In this document: positions 12,334-24,340 of the stretch, piece after piece
Layout of the letters: each line of letters starts with the position of its first letter
How positions within the stretch are numbered: the stretch's first letter is position 1
Source of the DNA: Brachionus manjavacas
Lineage: Eukaryota > Rotifera > Eurotatoria > Ploima > Brachionidae
NCBI GenBank assembly: GCA_019054805.1
Contig: JAHQIY010000006.1
Location: forward strand, 3,410,001 to 3,474,000
Direction of reading: 5' to 3'
DNA length: 64,000 bases
Made by a program: the position numbers and the translations under genes
Notes under the pieces: generated by a model
Told to the model about the DNA's origin: nothing
What the model saw: the letters and a program-made list of their open reading frames with translations, nothing else
The model's database searches: none

Positions 12334-13769
12334 ACTTAGAGAGTGAAAAATTTAATTTAAATTGTATCGAGTTTTATTTTGGTCAACTAGAAAATAAATT
12401 TACTTCTTCAGGTTGATTTAAATGCCGGTTTTTTTTTCAAAAAATTTTTCAAATGATATTATTGTTTTCATCGCATTCTTTATATTAAAAAAAATATATA
12501 TCTCGATAAGTGTATATAAGCTAAATCTAAAAGCTTTCTATCAATCAAATAAGAGTTTATTTTTATTGATGTTTGATTTAAAAATGTTTTTTATTATTTA
12601 ATAATAAATTAAAATTTTGCCTGAATTTTTAATAAAATTAATTTATTTTACAATTCAAAGCGTACATTGTCTAGCTATCAAAGGTGTGCTGCATAAGAGC
12701 TAAAAAATTATTGTACATCAACAACAAAAAAAAGAGTAACCGCCTTAAGGTAGCAATATTGAATCAAAAACATTTATTTAATCTTTGACAGAAAAATAAC
12801 ATGAATATTTTTTCAAAATCAAATAAAAATTCTACTCAAAAATTAAAAATTCTTTAATAAAATCATTAACTATTTATTATGTTTTTTACGTGCTTTTTGG
12901 CTTTGTTTTTTTTATATGATTAATTATTAAAGTTTTGACGCCAAAATAATTTAGAAATGACATTTGCTAGGCTTTGAGAATTTAAAAAAATGAACTCTTA
13001 ATATAAATCATTAGACTTGTGATGCAATAATTGCAAAAAATATTTTTTTTATTCAGTTTATTAATTATATTAATAAATACCCAAAAAAATAGAAAATTGT
13101 CAGACATATTATTTTGAGATCATCCGGGTTTGATCATCAAAGTGGATTTTTCATTTTTTTTAATTTGAAATTTTTCTTTTTTTTAACGAAAAAAAAATTT
13201 ATAAAAAAACATTGACAAAAGTATACAAAAAAAATAAAGTATAAAGACATGGATAACAAAAAATCAGAATTCATAACAAACAAAACAAAACCAACTCTTG
13301 GAATTAAAGAGAACAATGGCAACTTAAAATTAAATTAAAAAGAACTAATGAAAAATTTTACAATCAAAATCAAAGACCTGAGATGAGCAAAATTTTCATG
13401 CGTTTCTAATTAAAATCTTTTTATTTTGTAAGATCTCTCAATTATTAATTTCATAAATTAAGTTCGTTGTTTTTTTTTATTCATCATTAATTTTTTGTTT
13501 CATAATTTACTATCGGTGAGATCATTGATGGTTGGCTTTCATTTGCTTGTCGATTTGAATATTTATTCACAATCTGACTAGATGACTTCTGATTTTGCCC
13601 TTTAAAAAAAAAACTTACATTCCACAATAAAAGAAAAAGTGCAATTTGAACAGACTCAATTGAGCCGATTATCTTTATAGAGGATTTATTAAGATAATTC
13701 TTTTTAAAAATTTTGTAAAAATTGTTTATTTTTTTTAAAGAAAAAATTGAGAAAATTGAATTCATATTT
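12334..13769. other. Intergenic between two convergent genes, with a possible extra 3' exon
   Basis: This is the 3' side of both the RGK gene (+) and the Boule-like gene (-). On the minus strand, 13497-13603 is an Asn/Gln/Ser-rich frame (starting GQNQKSSSQIVNK, ending NYETKN then stop) that follows a polypyrimidine tract and AAAG, and resembles the Boule-like tail in composition. It could be an alternative last exon, but no donor in the upstream exon joins it in phase. The remainder is low-complexity A/T. Confidence 0.35.
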
Positions 13770-16720
13770 TTAGTCAACGGGATCAGAATGGTTAAAATTA
13801 CTTTTTTGATTGTTGTGTGGCGCCGAACGATTTTGCGAACTGCTACTTGACATCATACTAGCACCTTTTGGAGTTAAAGCCGAGCCATACTGATACATAT
13901 ACATGTTATTGGGAAAGCTTTGCTTCGGCGAAGTTTGAGTGGTATGCTGGTAGTGGACTTGTTGCGTGCTTGGAGGCACAGTAGACTGTTGGCCAGAATT
14001 TAGGTATGATATGGTTGGAAGTTGCAAAAAAGGCATGGACTGCGAATTCGGCTGGACAAAAGGTGTTCCCATCATTTGCTGCTGCATGTACATTTGGGAC
14101 ATGATTTGCTGCTGCGGAACAAAATTTTGTTGATTCGGGTACGACTGGTTCATTTGTGAACTTGTCGAGTTTTGACTCGGAATCGGAGCTATTATTTGCA
14201 CTTGACTCTGACCCGCACTCGGGCCTAAGATAGCTCCGTTCGGAGCGTAATAATATGCATAGTACTGTGAATTTGGCACTTGGGCTAAATAATAGACCGG
14301 TCCAGTGTACTGCTGAGACTCGTATTGGTTGATGTTGAGGCTTTTTTGCATCATTTCGTCCAGTTGCTCAGCTGCCACTGGATTTGGATTATTGGTGGCT
14401 GTTTCAAATGCATTGAGTATGGTCGACTGAGAACTGGTCGCATTCGAATTTTGCTTTTGACTATCCGAATTCGAGCCAGCGCTAGTCTGAGTTTGATAGT
14501 ATGGGTTAAAAGAATGTGGAGTAGCTGGTGCAGACATTTGGCTAGATCGCTGCAAATTGGGGTCAACAAAAATACCATTTTGGCTTAGTGGCAAAGCAGC
14601 TGGATTTGTGTAGTAGTAAAAGTTTGGATACATGTAGTGCTGCGGATTCTGAACAGCCGGCTGATTGGGCTTAGGCTCATTAGGATAGGAGTTTGGTCTA
14701 GATGTATTTGGTATAATCGATGAGTTGACCGATGCTGTTTGATTGGCATAGCTGGCCACTGTCTCGGCTGCGTTTGCTACACTACTGTGGCTTTGGCTGT
14801 TTAGATTGTAGTTTTTGGAGCCGGATGAGAAAGGACCATGGGGCTTTGTGTCCGGATAAACAGCGCCAATAACAGAACCAACATAATTACTGGCGTTCAT
14901 GTTTGTATTTATTTTGAGCATTTCTGAATTTTTTATATTCCTCGGATAGCTTTGTTTTGGGTTGTGTCTGGGATTTTTGATTGGTGATATGGGATTTGAA
15001 TGGTTTCCATAGTAAAAAGGTGACGTCATTTGAGACTGAGAACGGGAATTGGAAGTTTGTACGGTTAATGGTTCTGTCTGAAAATTTCTATTGCTCTTTT
15101 GGTAATTGGCGCGCGGAAAATTGGGAGCTCTAGTCTGAGTATTTGGTCTAAATGTGTCTGGCTGTTTGCGGAACATTTTTTGTTCCAAATTTTTGTTGTT
15201 GTTCGAGTCCAGGCTCTGTCCGTCCAGCTTGGTTTCATTTGATTTGTTCAAGTTGGAAGATGAGGCCGATTTGGAAGAGTTGCTCGAGGCTGAGGAGCTT
15301 GAAGAGAATATTATTGAGTCTTTTTCGCTTTGGTTAATAGCTGTCAGTGTGGTCAACTCGGAATTGAGGATGGTCACCGAGCTGGCCGATGAGACCACCT
15401 GGCTCTTTTGTTTGGCTTCGTCATTTGGTTCGGACTGGCACTGTGAGGATGCAGAAGAGGCCGAAGACGATGAGGCTATTTCATTGACAGCGTCTGCGCA
15501 CGGCGGTTCAGTGCGAGATATAGAGGCAGTGGGTGTCATGATACACAGATCGGGCTCTTCACCAGTCGGCGAGCCGTAATATGCTTTGGAAAAAATCTTT
15601 ACTACAAAATCAAGAAAAAAGAAAAGAAAAGATAAGTACCTATATCGACTTGATTTGTGTAGTGGGTATTTTGATGTACGAAATTTTGGTTCGTATAGTT
15701 TTTCTGATTGTTGTATCGTCGGTAAGCATTAGATATTTTTAGTTTTGTATTTTTGAATATTAAATCCGAATTAAGATTTAAAAACTTGCTCACTTCGTTC
15801 TCTGAGTCAAAAGTGACAAAGCAAATTCTTAACAAAAGTTAATCTTTATATTGTTTATTCAAATACAGTTTTATTAAGTCTAATAGATAGGGAAAAACAA
15901 ATTAAAACATTTTTTCCCAAATCATTATTAATCAAGTGATTTGGCAAAGTTAGAAGCATTTTCAAGTAAATTAAAAAAATGCTTTTCTCCTTCAAAACTA
16001 CAAGGTCCACAATAATAATTTTTTTAATTAATAAATAAATGAATTATTTATGTCATTCTCATGCTGAAAAAAACAAAATTCTTGTTTAAATGCAAATATT
16101 TAAACCTTGAGAATCGAAAAGAACTTTTCAATTATTTAAACTATTCATTTATTAATGAAAACATCCGAACAGATCAAATAATCCAGAATGGACTTAGTCG
16201 CTTGAATTTTTTCACTTTTATTAATAAACTACTTAAACAAATTTAAAAATAAAGTAATTTTTTCAACAATTTCTAAATTTTTTTAGACTAAAAATTGAGC
16301 CAAATTAACCATCAGACTTGGTAGTATTAGAAAAGAAGCCTGAACGAAAAATTTAGGATTTAAGTGTCAAAGTTTGAAAAATTAGTAACAATATCGTCGA
16401 GAATACTCTCAATGAAATTATAATTTAATTTATAGTTTAAAATTTTTCTATGTTTTATGATAAGAAATTCAATTTTTTTAAAAAGTAAGCTAAGTTTACT
16501 AACCCCTTTGAACTTCCTCGGAATCTTCCAATGTATTTTATGTCAACTATGTGATTTTGTCCACAAATGCCGGTTAAATATTCCCTCAGTTCTTCATCAG
16601 TAGTCTATAAAAAAGATCAAGTTTAAAAAGACTTCGGTGAGAGTGAACTTTTACCTCTGGTATTCCGCCAACGAATATTCTATTTGGAATCAATTCACCA
16701 CCAATATGCACTTTATACAT
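13770..16720 (-). CDS. Boule/DAZ-like RNA-binding protein
   Basis: Proteins of the Boule/DAZ family bind mRNA and promote translation in germ cells, especially for meiosis. There are four exons: 16655-16720, 16504-16604, 15640-15827 and 13770-15583. All junctions close in phase on GT-AG sites and give 722 residues. The RRM is N-terminal: IPNRIFVGGIP carries RNP2 (residues 15-20) and KGICFVTF is RNP1 (55-62), followed by FKNTKLKISNAYRR, which matches the end of the DAZ-family RRM. The remaining roughly 600 residues are low-complexity Ser, Asn, Gln, Pro and Tyr, with several YY-rich segments but no clear DAZ repeat. Length is more than twice that of typical Boule. Intron 15828-16503 (676 nt) is long for this locus. 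The start ATG at 16720 gives MYKVHIGGE directly before the RRM. An alternative is another single-RRM family, but RNP2 and its flank favour Boule. Confidence 0.75.
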
Positions 16721-19067
16721 TTTTGTTAAAATTTTAATTTCGATGCTAAATAAAACTTAAAGGTGTTTGTTCATAATTTTTTTTAATCATAAAAGTCTAG
16801 AAGTACAGGTGTATCAAGAAATTTATTTTATTCCGGATTTAGAGAGCTTCTTAACTATGGTTTCAAGAGAGAGAGTTTGAGTTAAGAAATAAAAATATAG
16901 AAACAGCGAATGAGGATTACAAAAATAAAAATGAAAGAGGGTAAAATGAAGGAATATTTAGTAATAAATTGCAAATTGCAAATTTAATAATTTATTATTA
17001 TGTTTTATGTTATTATGCAGTTTTTGTTTAGTTATATGTCGGGCCTGTGTTTGGAAATCTTGAACCAATCGAAAGAAAATTGCGAATTTCAATTAGCTAT
17101 TGTAAAAAAATTGCTAAGAACTTTTTTATACAAAATTTTGCAATGAAATTGTCTCGTAGTTCGATCAAGTAATACAGATTAGCTGCCGAATTAATTATTT
17201 TGTTTTGAAGGAAAGCAAATTTTGTCTAGTTGAAGAAAAAATTCAAAAAGCATGCAGATAATTTTTCAAGTTGTTTAATCTTTTATTGAAAAAAAGTTAC
17301 TTTATATAAATTTTGTGAATTATTTAATTCATTTACGCATAAAGTAAAAGATTGATTTTAAAGCTTTGAAAGCAAACATTTAAAATCATCAAGGTAATTC
17401 TGAAGAATCATAAATTTACTTGATTTTTACTTGAATAAATTTTTCTTTTAAACTTTGTCTTATTTTTTAATCTGCTTCCAAAAAATAAACTTATCGCTCA
17501 CTTTTTGCTTGAATCATTTTGAAATTATGAAAATTTTCAAATAAATTCATCAATTATCATTTATTGAGAAATAGAAATTTTAATTTGAAAAAAATATTCT
17601 TATTTTTTTTTTCATTATTAAAATTATTAAAATTATGTTCACACTTTCAGATTCAATGAATTCCAGTAAATATGTAATGGTTAAATTTTTTCTTAAAAAA
17701 ATAGTATAAAAATGCTAAATCTTTTATCATAAAATTGTTGTAAGAGTTATTTGAATTACAAAAATTTCGAATGATCATAAATTCCATTTTAAACAACAAC
17801 TTGATTGTAGCAAGTAATCCTTTTTTTATATTTGAAAATTTAGACAACCATAGATTCCAATTTGCTGTCATCCTATAATAAACTCTTCAATTCAGATTTT
17901 TTAACTAAAAGGAAAATATTTTTAAATTCTCTAGTGACATTCAAAAATGTGAAATAACTAGCAAATAGAATTAAATTAACAAAAAATATTGAAAAATCAA
18001 TACAGTTCCCGAAATAAACTTGTCACATCATCTCATTTGATATTATCTTATATCAAATAGTATTATCTTAAATCTGATATCATTTTAGATCATTTTTTGC
18101 CACGTCTCAGTTTAGCTGATAACAGTAGATTTCATCTAATTTTAGAAAAAAATTTAAGAAATTAATTTTGAAATTTTTTTTAAAAAAAATTTTGCTTTTC
18201 ACAAATATAAACATCCAAGTATTTTACAGTAAAATATATCAATTTTTTAAGTAAATTGATCTATTTCATTTTTTTCAATAACCAATAACCAATAACTTTT
18301 GTATTCTAGAATATAGTATAATTTTTAAAAATTGTAACAAAAAACAAATTGAAGAATGAATAAAACTTAACTTTTGCTCAGAGTTGTTTAGAAGTCAAAA
18401 AGTTAAAGTCATTTGACTTGTATATTTGAAGTTGAGAACAATTCTAATCTATGATCGAAACTTAATCAGATTTGCTTAGTAGTCAAAGTTAGACTTTGTC
18501 TTTGATTTTCGACCAACATAATGCATAAATGAATAACTTATTTGTTGTAAGTTTTCTTTATTTTTCTAAAATATTTTATAGAATGATCTTGAGTGTTTTT
18601 AATCTATTTTAACTTAAAAGCTTTGACTTTTGACCAACTCTGGCATTAATAATGAATATTTTAAAATAAATGGGTATTAACAACGCGATGTATTATATTA
18701 CGGTGCAGCTCATTTTTCATTTTGTACGGTGCCGATGATGGTACGGTTTTTGATATCGACCATCAGGGCTGTGTTATTTTTAAAATGCAGATTTAATTTT
18801 ATTTGGACTTATGGTGATCTACTACTATAGACTGATTATTTCTCAATCTTTTTTTAGTATTCTTTTAATTTCATAAAAAAATTTAAAGGCAAGTCATATG
18901 ACTTTTTTTTGAATATACCACAAGTTTTCTTTTGAAAATTTTTTTTTAAAGTTTACATATTTATATTGTTTTAGAACTTAAATGTATTCATTTATGGCAT
19001 AATTTATTTCCTGATTATTTTTCTGAATTTTTTTCTAAGAAATTGCTTTATCTAGAGAATTGGTCGG
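16721..19067. other. Gene-free AT-rich stretch upstream of the Boule-like gene
   Basis: No coding exon that I can support. A small hairpin lies near 18040-18062 (ATTTGATAT, 6-nt loop, ATATCAAAT). A slightly GC-richer patch at about 18690-18780 repeats TACGGTGC or TACGG three times without a recognisable identity. The right end is the target-site copy of the retroposon at 19068. Confidence 0.5.
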
Positions 19068-19431
19068 ATGGATGGATGGATAAACGTCTTTATTTAAATA
19101 AATAATAAATAAATAAATATTGGCTCGAGCTTTCGCGCCTTTGCCAAGCTTAAATAAAATGTTTCAAAAAACAAAAAAAAAGTAATATAAAATATAATTA
19201 TTATCTCATAAGTTTTTTTTTTTTTTTTGAACCAAACCGAATCAAACCGATTCAAGCCGAACTAGGAGTAAGCATGAGCAGTCCAACAACGGTGGGGACT
19301 TTCAATTTTTTTGGGTAACAACATTCATTGTTTTTTTTTTCTTTTTTTTTTAATTACAAAAAAAAAATAAAAAAACTGAAAAAATAAAATAGAAGAGAAA
19401 AAATAAATAAAAAATATATAAAATATATAAT
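19068..19431 (-). mobile_element. Retroposon (family R2) with 13-bp target-site duplication
   Basis: The element lies between two perfect copies of the 13-mer GAGAATTGGTCGG (19055-19067 and 19432-19444), a target-site duplication of the kind made by target-primed reverse transcription. Read on the minus strand it ends with ...GGCGCGAAAGCTCGAGCC..., an A/T spacer, ATAAAGACGTTTAT and a short (ATCC)n tail next to 19068. The interior has a GC-richer block near 19225-19310 and long homopolymers, with no ORF. A second copy of its 3' end is at 22705-22782. A SINE or a 5'-truncated LINE are both possible. Confidence 0.7.
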
Positions 19432-19444
19432 GAGAATTGGTCGG

Positions 19445-21070
19445 TGTCTTTTTTTTTTATATTTGGGCTGTTTCACCATTTAGGTTTTCAGCCTAGTTTA
19501 TTGATTAAACAAAATAGATAATATGTAATCAAGCCATTTGACGTCATCATAAACACCAGAAAAGCACTTTCAACCTGAAGTTAATATTATAAAAAGAAAA
19601 CAGAGTTTCCGATGTTCTATAAAAAATTAATAAATTACGGTAATTAGAAGTTTGCGATCAATTTTTGATGCTCAAAATGATCTAATTAGTTTAAACTATT
19701 AAATAAATTGATATTTCTTAATTTACTCTTTTTTTCATAAAGCTTCAACTATTTAAACATCTGTCACATGTAACAACCTATTTCAATATTTGTCTTTTAA
19801 ACTTTCTTTACATTTTTTTTTAGCTTATTTACTTTATTTTTATTTTTATTTTTTTTAATAATACATTCTGAAAGAGCTCTAGCTCGGTACAGAAAACAAA
19901 TAAATAAATAAAAAGTAAAAGAATTAATGCAGAGATGCATTTTTGGATCATACATACTATGATAAATAAAAAGGTACACATTACAATATCAAAATGCTCA
20001 TGCAGGGTGCACACTGTCTAAACAAGCCAATTTAAGTATTTTTTTACTTATTTTTTAGCTGATAAGAGATTTTTAAACAATATATTATCAATTTTAAAAC
20101 ACGATATAGAGAATAATATTTTGAATACTTTTTTTTATTTGAAAAAGCCAAGACAGTCAATTGTAAAAACTTTTATTTAACATACTAGATTTAAATACAA
20201 ATCTATCAGTCAAAGATGGTTTGAAATAAATGTTCCTTATTTTTAGAGTTATTATAAGCAAACTTACTTTTATTTACTTAAACAAAAAAATAAAAATTAG
20301 AATCATCAATAATAAATGACGTAATAATAAAAAAATAAAATCAAGTGTAGATAAAAATGAACAATTATTATATTTAATATTTTTTTTTTACTTTTATTTA
20401 ACTTTTAATTAAATTCAATTTTTAAAGGCAACATTTTTAAGTTGATCTTTTAGGTAAACCATTTTGAAAAAATCAAATAATTTCGTTTCTTGTTCCGGAA
20501 ATAATGTTTGAATGTGAAACAAAAAAGAAAAACTTGATTTATTTTAGATAAAGTTGATTTAATTTTTAATTTTTTCACCATAAAGAATCCAAAATTGTTA
20601 ACACTGCTACACAAGTAGCTTAAGGTGTTCACAAATATTTTTTTAATTTTTTTTTTTCCGAATTTCAAAATAATTTATTTTATTTTCAAAACAAAGTTAA
20701 ATGAGATCAATCCACTAATAAAAAGGTTTTACTGGGTACTCTTCTTCAGAAGGCGTTCTGAAATTTTAGGAACAATTGAACAAAAAATTAGAATTAAAAT
20801 CAAAATCAAAAAATTGCATTATAGTGCAATTTAGATTAAAAAGTCTATTTTATTATTAACCGTAATCAGCTAAAAATGGAAAAAAGATGATCTCAGTCGT
20901 CAAAATTGTTATAAATTATGATCGAAATTTTTTTTTATTTTAATTTATAAATAAATGACTAGAATTTTATTATGTAAAAAAATCATTATACCAAAGGAGG
21001 AGAAGCTTTCATTTCATTTGATAGTTGCACCTTTAGGAAATGAATCAAAATATGTATTTGAATTTAATTT
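19445..21070. other. Gene-free stretch with one LINE-A 3' tail
   Basis: Apart from the LINE-A tail at 19865-19912 I see nothing coding. The ORFs around 19797-20014 and 20450-20834 are A/T-driven and motif-free; the plus-strand ORF 20955-21152 is the antisense shadow of the last PLAC8 exon. Confidence 0.5.
19865..19912 (+). repeat. LINE-A 3' tail (5'-truncated copy)
   Basis: ATTCTGAAAGAGCTC followed by TAGCTCGGTACAGA and an (AAAT)n-like tail. It matches the 3' end of the LINE at 51740-51790. The GAGC/GCTC stem is kept while the loop differs (TCTA here, ATTA there). No LINE coding sequence is recognisable upstream, so this is a very short copy or a SINE borrowing the LINE tail. Confidence 0.6.
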
Positions 21071-21632
21071 TTATTTTACCATTGAACAAAGTGTACAACA
21101 AGTTACTGCAAAAACATCTTCGCAAAGTGTTCCCTTAAAACAGGAAAATTGATTAATTAAATTTTAATTATTTTTGTAAATTACCTCAATAGCTCTTTCT
21201 GTTCTAACTTTTGTTCGCAATGGTACTAGACCGGCACAAAAACAATCACAACATCCCTCGCCAGCTCTTTGAAACAACGTGTATTGATAACATGGTGTGC
21301 AGAAAAATGCACATACTAATCCCTCTAAATCTTCGAAACAGCTGAAAAGACCAAAATTCCAACTTCGTTTAGGTTTCATACTAAAATTCGTTTGTCTTTT
21401 AATTTAAATTATAACTTAATTATTTAAATGTAAATTCAATTCAAATCATACGAATTTGAGTCATAATATACAGGCTGGGTTTGAACTGGTTGACTGATTG
21501 TAAAATATTTAAGAAAAAGTAAAAATAAATATTTTGCTTAAAAAAATACATTGGTATTGTTGGCATATTAGAATAACTAGGTGGCTGATTTTGCTGGTAT
21601 CCTGTGTTATATTGATAATTTTTGGAATCCAT
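21071..21632 (-). CDS. PLAC8-family protein A (cornifelin-like)
   Basis: PLAC8 proteins are small Cys-rich, usually membrane-associated proteins of varied function (related animal and plant members act in cell-size control and metal transport). Four exons, 21550-21632, 21452-21493, 21185-21380 and 21071-21133, join in phase to 127 residues. After a Gln/Tyr/Pro-rich N-terminus, the domain begins WNFGLFSCFEDLEG and contains the diagnostic CTPCYQ, then AGEGCCDCFCAGLVPLRTK and RTERAIEG. The last exon gives TLCEDVFAVTCCTLCSMVK and stops, so it lacks the longer tail of PLAC8 B and has TCCTLC where B has WCPIC. It lies about 6 kb from PLAC8 B on the same strand; the two are paralogues, but their sequences and introns have diverged well. 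Confidence 0.85.
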
Positions 21633-22308
21633 TTTTGTTATTATATTCTCTTTATTTTTATTTTTAAAATAATTTTTACATTCACTTTAATAATGGGAGA
21701 ATTTCAAAATCATCTCATGATCAAACATGCTCATTTCAGAGTCTTTTTTCTTTAGAATATACAAAAGCTAATCTTTAGTTAAATTTAGGTATCTTTTGAA
21801 GATAATATTGTTGCGATTTTTTTATTGCTCTTTTCTATTCAAATTTTAGTAATAATTATCAATTAAAAAAATTATCAAAATTAATTTTTAAATAGATAAA
21901 ATTAAGGAATGATTAAGTTAAATGAAGTCAAATTTTGAATAGTAAATTACTAATTCATTGCTATAATTTTACGAAAATCAATGTTATTTAGCGAGAAAGT
22001 AAAAATAATTTGACTGTTTATAACGTTAATTTGAATGGTTGAAATATTTTTTAAGCATGATTTAGGATTTTTTGATTTCCCTTCGAGAAGAATATAAAAA
22101 CTGAAAAAACACCCAACAAATTTTTTTTTCTTAAATACCATACTTAAATTTACAAAAATTCATGTTCTTTTAGAATATCCAAAATATGAAGATAATTGTA
22201 AAAATTTTAAAAATGAAATCATGGAATCAAAAGACTGCTTAAATTCACAAGCCTCGAAAAAATGTTTTTCTTTTGGTAAATTTGTTTAGGCTTATATTTT
22301 CTTTAGGA
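21633..22308. other. Gene-free AT-rich stretch
   Basis: Upstream side of PLAC8 A. No promoter motif, exon or repeat that I can support; the minus-strand ORF at 21950-22141 is low-complexity. Confidence 0.45.
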
Positions 22309-22353
22309 TTTATTTATTTGTAGATCTGTACCGAGCTAATGCTCCTTCAGAAT
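22309..22353 (-). repeat. LINE-A 3' tail (5'-truncated copy)
   Basis: On the minus strand it reads ATTCTGAAGGAGCATTAG, then CTCGGTACAGA and an (AAAT)n tail, essentially identical to the 51740 LINE tail. No upstream LINE coding sequence is visible, so the copy is almost completely truncated. Confidence 0.65.
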
Positions 22354-22704
22354 AAAAATATATAAAACAAAAAAATTAAAAATAATAAAAATTAAAAACG
22401 TTAAAAAATTTTTTTTTCAATAGTTTATTTAATAAATTTTTTAGCTGACTCACAAACAGGAGCAGAATTAATTTATTAGAATCAAAAATAAATTAAAGTT
22501 TATACTCATCAAGTCTGTAATTAATTTTCGATTAAAACTATTTAAAATGTTGACAAATTTTACTCTTTCTATAAATTCTGGAGATGACGAACTTTTTTTT
22601 GTTATCCTTTTCTTTTTTCTAATTTAAAAAAAAAAAAAAAAAAGCATTTTTTCAAAATTATGAACGTATATTAATATATATTTTTTTTGTGGGACAGTTT
22701 TTAT

Positions 22705-22782
22705 AAGCTTATCGAAGGAGCGAAATCTCGAGCCATTTTTTTTATTTTTTTTCATATAATAAAGACGTTTATCATCATAATG
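22705..22782 (+). repeat. Retroposon family R2, 3' end, second copy
   Basis: AAGCTT...GGAGCGAAATCTCGAGCC, a T-rich spacer, then ATAAAGACGTTTATC and an ATC-rich tail. It aligns block by block with the 3' end of the element at 19068-19431, in the opposite orientation. It directly precedes the zinc-finger remnant at 22784. Confidence 0.6.
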
Positions 22783-22783
22783 A

Positions 22784-23234
22784 CTTCCTTATGATCTATT
22801 CAAAACTTTTGAATTATTAGAAGAATGCGTGAAAGAGCTCAAAGATGGGGCTATCGAAAACTTAATTTGCAGTGCAAACGAAACAAAAAGTACTGATAAA
22901 GGAGAGAAGCGCTACTTAAAATGTTCACATTGTAACAAAAGAGCGAATATTCTTGTCCATCGAACTAGCCATCGAGTATCGTTGTATTTACAAGCGTTTG
23001 AGCACAATGATCGAGTGGGAAACTCATGAATACCAACTAAAACCCAAAAAAAAATACTCAGCTTTTATTCTAGCATTTGAAAGAAATTTAATGGAACCTT
23101 TAAATCAAGAGCCATTTTCAATTCCAACAGTTTCTAGTCGTCCTGAAACTCCAATTACGACCGTAGTAAACAAAACTGAATCAGTTTCTAGCGCAATTGA
23201 AGTTACTAAATCGTCTTCTGACACGGAAAAATAA
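22784..23234 (+). pseudogene. FLYWCH-like zinc-finger ORF, frameshifted remnant
   Basis: A first frame, open from about 22784 to a stop at 23027-23029, contains GEKRYLKCSHCNKRANILVH followed by a beta-strand-like stretch and EHND. This pattern (YxxC, C, then a downstream His) resembles FLYWCH-type fingers, common in MULE-related transposases and some nuclear proteins. The canonical second His of HxH reads Asp. A second frame (22953-23234) overlaps and continues as PKKKYSAFILAFERN, then a Ser/Thr/Glu-rich tail to TAA at 23232. No start codon precedes the finger and no GT-AG pair bridges the frames, so it looks like a decayed or truncated copy. It abuts a retroposon tail, fitting a mobile-element context. 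Confidence 0.35.
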
Positions 23235-23685
23235 TAGTATACTGTAAGTCCCTGCAATTGATGATTTAGTACACTATATTAGAAGTTTGTTTTTTTATTT
23301 ATTTCTACAAAAACTTGAAAAAAAATATTCATTTCGTTTGTTTTTTTATTCAAGTTCAAAAAAGTTTTAGCAAGACTTTTTGATTTTAGAATTTCAAAAT
23401 GCATTAATAATATGAAATATTTATCAAGTTCTAATGATTAAGTGATTTGTAATTTTAAATATTTCAATTGCGATTTTTAAAAACGATTGATTTTAGAAAT
23501 ACGATTGATTTTAGTGTTTTACTCTAAACCTGCAGAACGGGCAATAAAATTTGAAAAATTCTAATTTTTCGCAAAAAAAATTTATTTTAAATAAACATTT
23601 TTAGTTTTATAACAATTTTTTCCCATTTTGAAATTTTTAATACAGAGATATATATTTGCTTTTTTTATATATTAATTATTTTTAA
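23235..23685. other. Gene-free AT-rich stretch
   Basis: No exon or repeat recognised between the zinc-finger remnant and the LINE-A fragment. Confidence 0.45.
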
Positions 23686-24340
23686 GAGCTCCTTCAGAAT
23701 AAAGAAAAAAAATAAAAATTAAAAAAATAATTAAGTATTTGTGATAAAAAAAATTAAAGAAAGTTAATAGACATAAATTGAAATATGTTGTTACATGTGG
23801 CACATGTTTACATAGTTTCAGAAAAAAAAGGAAATAGTAAGGAAGCAATTACAAAAAGCCGATTCGAGAATGTTAGTGATTTTTTTTTAAAAGCCTAATG
23901 ATGCAACATGTTGGAGAAAGTATCATATTTTAACTTGAGGATAGATCTGACTGCTGTATTCACAATCGCTTGTAATTTTTGATATTATTTTCTAAAAATG
24001 AACTCAAGCAAGGAAAAGAATAGTCTAGAATTGATCCGACTAAAGATTTATAAAGGTTTCCTAACCTTCTTTGATTAAGACCCCATTTTTTGTTTGACAA
24101 TATCTTAATAATATTTGGCCTTTTATTGTACCGTTCATTAATTTCGTCTACCAGTTAATTAAAATTAAACTTAGAATCAAACTTAATACCAAGAAACTTG
24201 ATTTCTTTTTAGATCACTATTCTGTTTCCAAAAATTTTTAAGTAAAGATTATCACCCCTTTTTTTGTACTTAGAAAAGACTAATGAACAAGACTTTTCAA
24301 CTGATATCCTGTTGTATCCATGAATTTCCTTTATTTTATA
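23686..24340 (-). pseudogene. LINE-A reverse-transcriptase C-terminal fragment
   Basis: Minus-strand translation of about 23950-24330 gives SNKKWGLNQRRLGNLYKSL and GSILDYSFPCLSSF, which match the C-terminal part of the LINE at 49.95-51.8 kb almost residue for residue. The frame is broken by at least two stop codons and a frameshift. The 3' side reaches ATTCTGAAGGAGCTC at 23700-23686, the family's tail motif, here without the usual CGGTACAGA continuation. The copy is 5'-truncated: nothing of the RT core is visible above about 24340. Confidence 0.75.

Noticed and set aside
12736-12757. GTAACCGCCTTAAGGTAGCAA, resembling a conserved large-subunit rRNA helix (possible mitochondrial insert)
   Set aside because: Similarity is confined to about 20 nt; flanking sequence is not rRNA-like.
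13851-15579. ORFs antisense to the Boule-like tail
   Set aside because: Reflect biased codon use in the low-complexity tail on the opposite strand.
16061-16246. 61-codon plus-strand ORF
   Set aside because: Lies inside the long Boule-like intron, A/T-driven composition, no motif.
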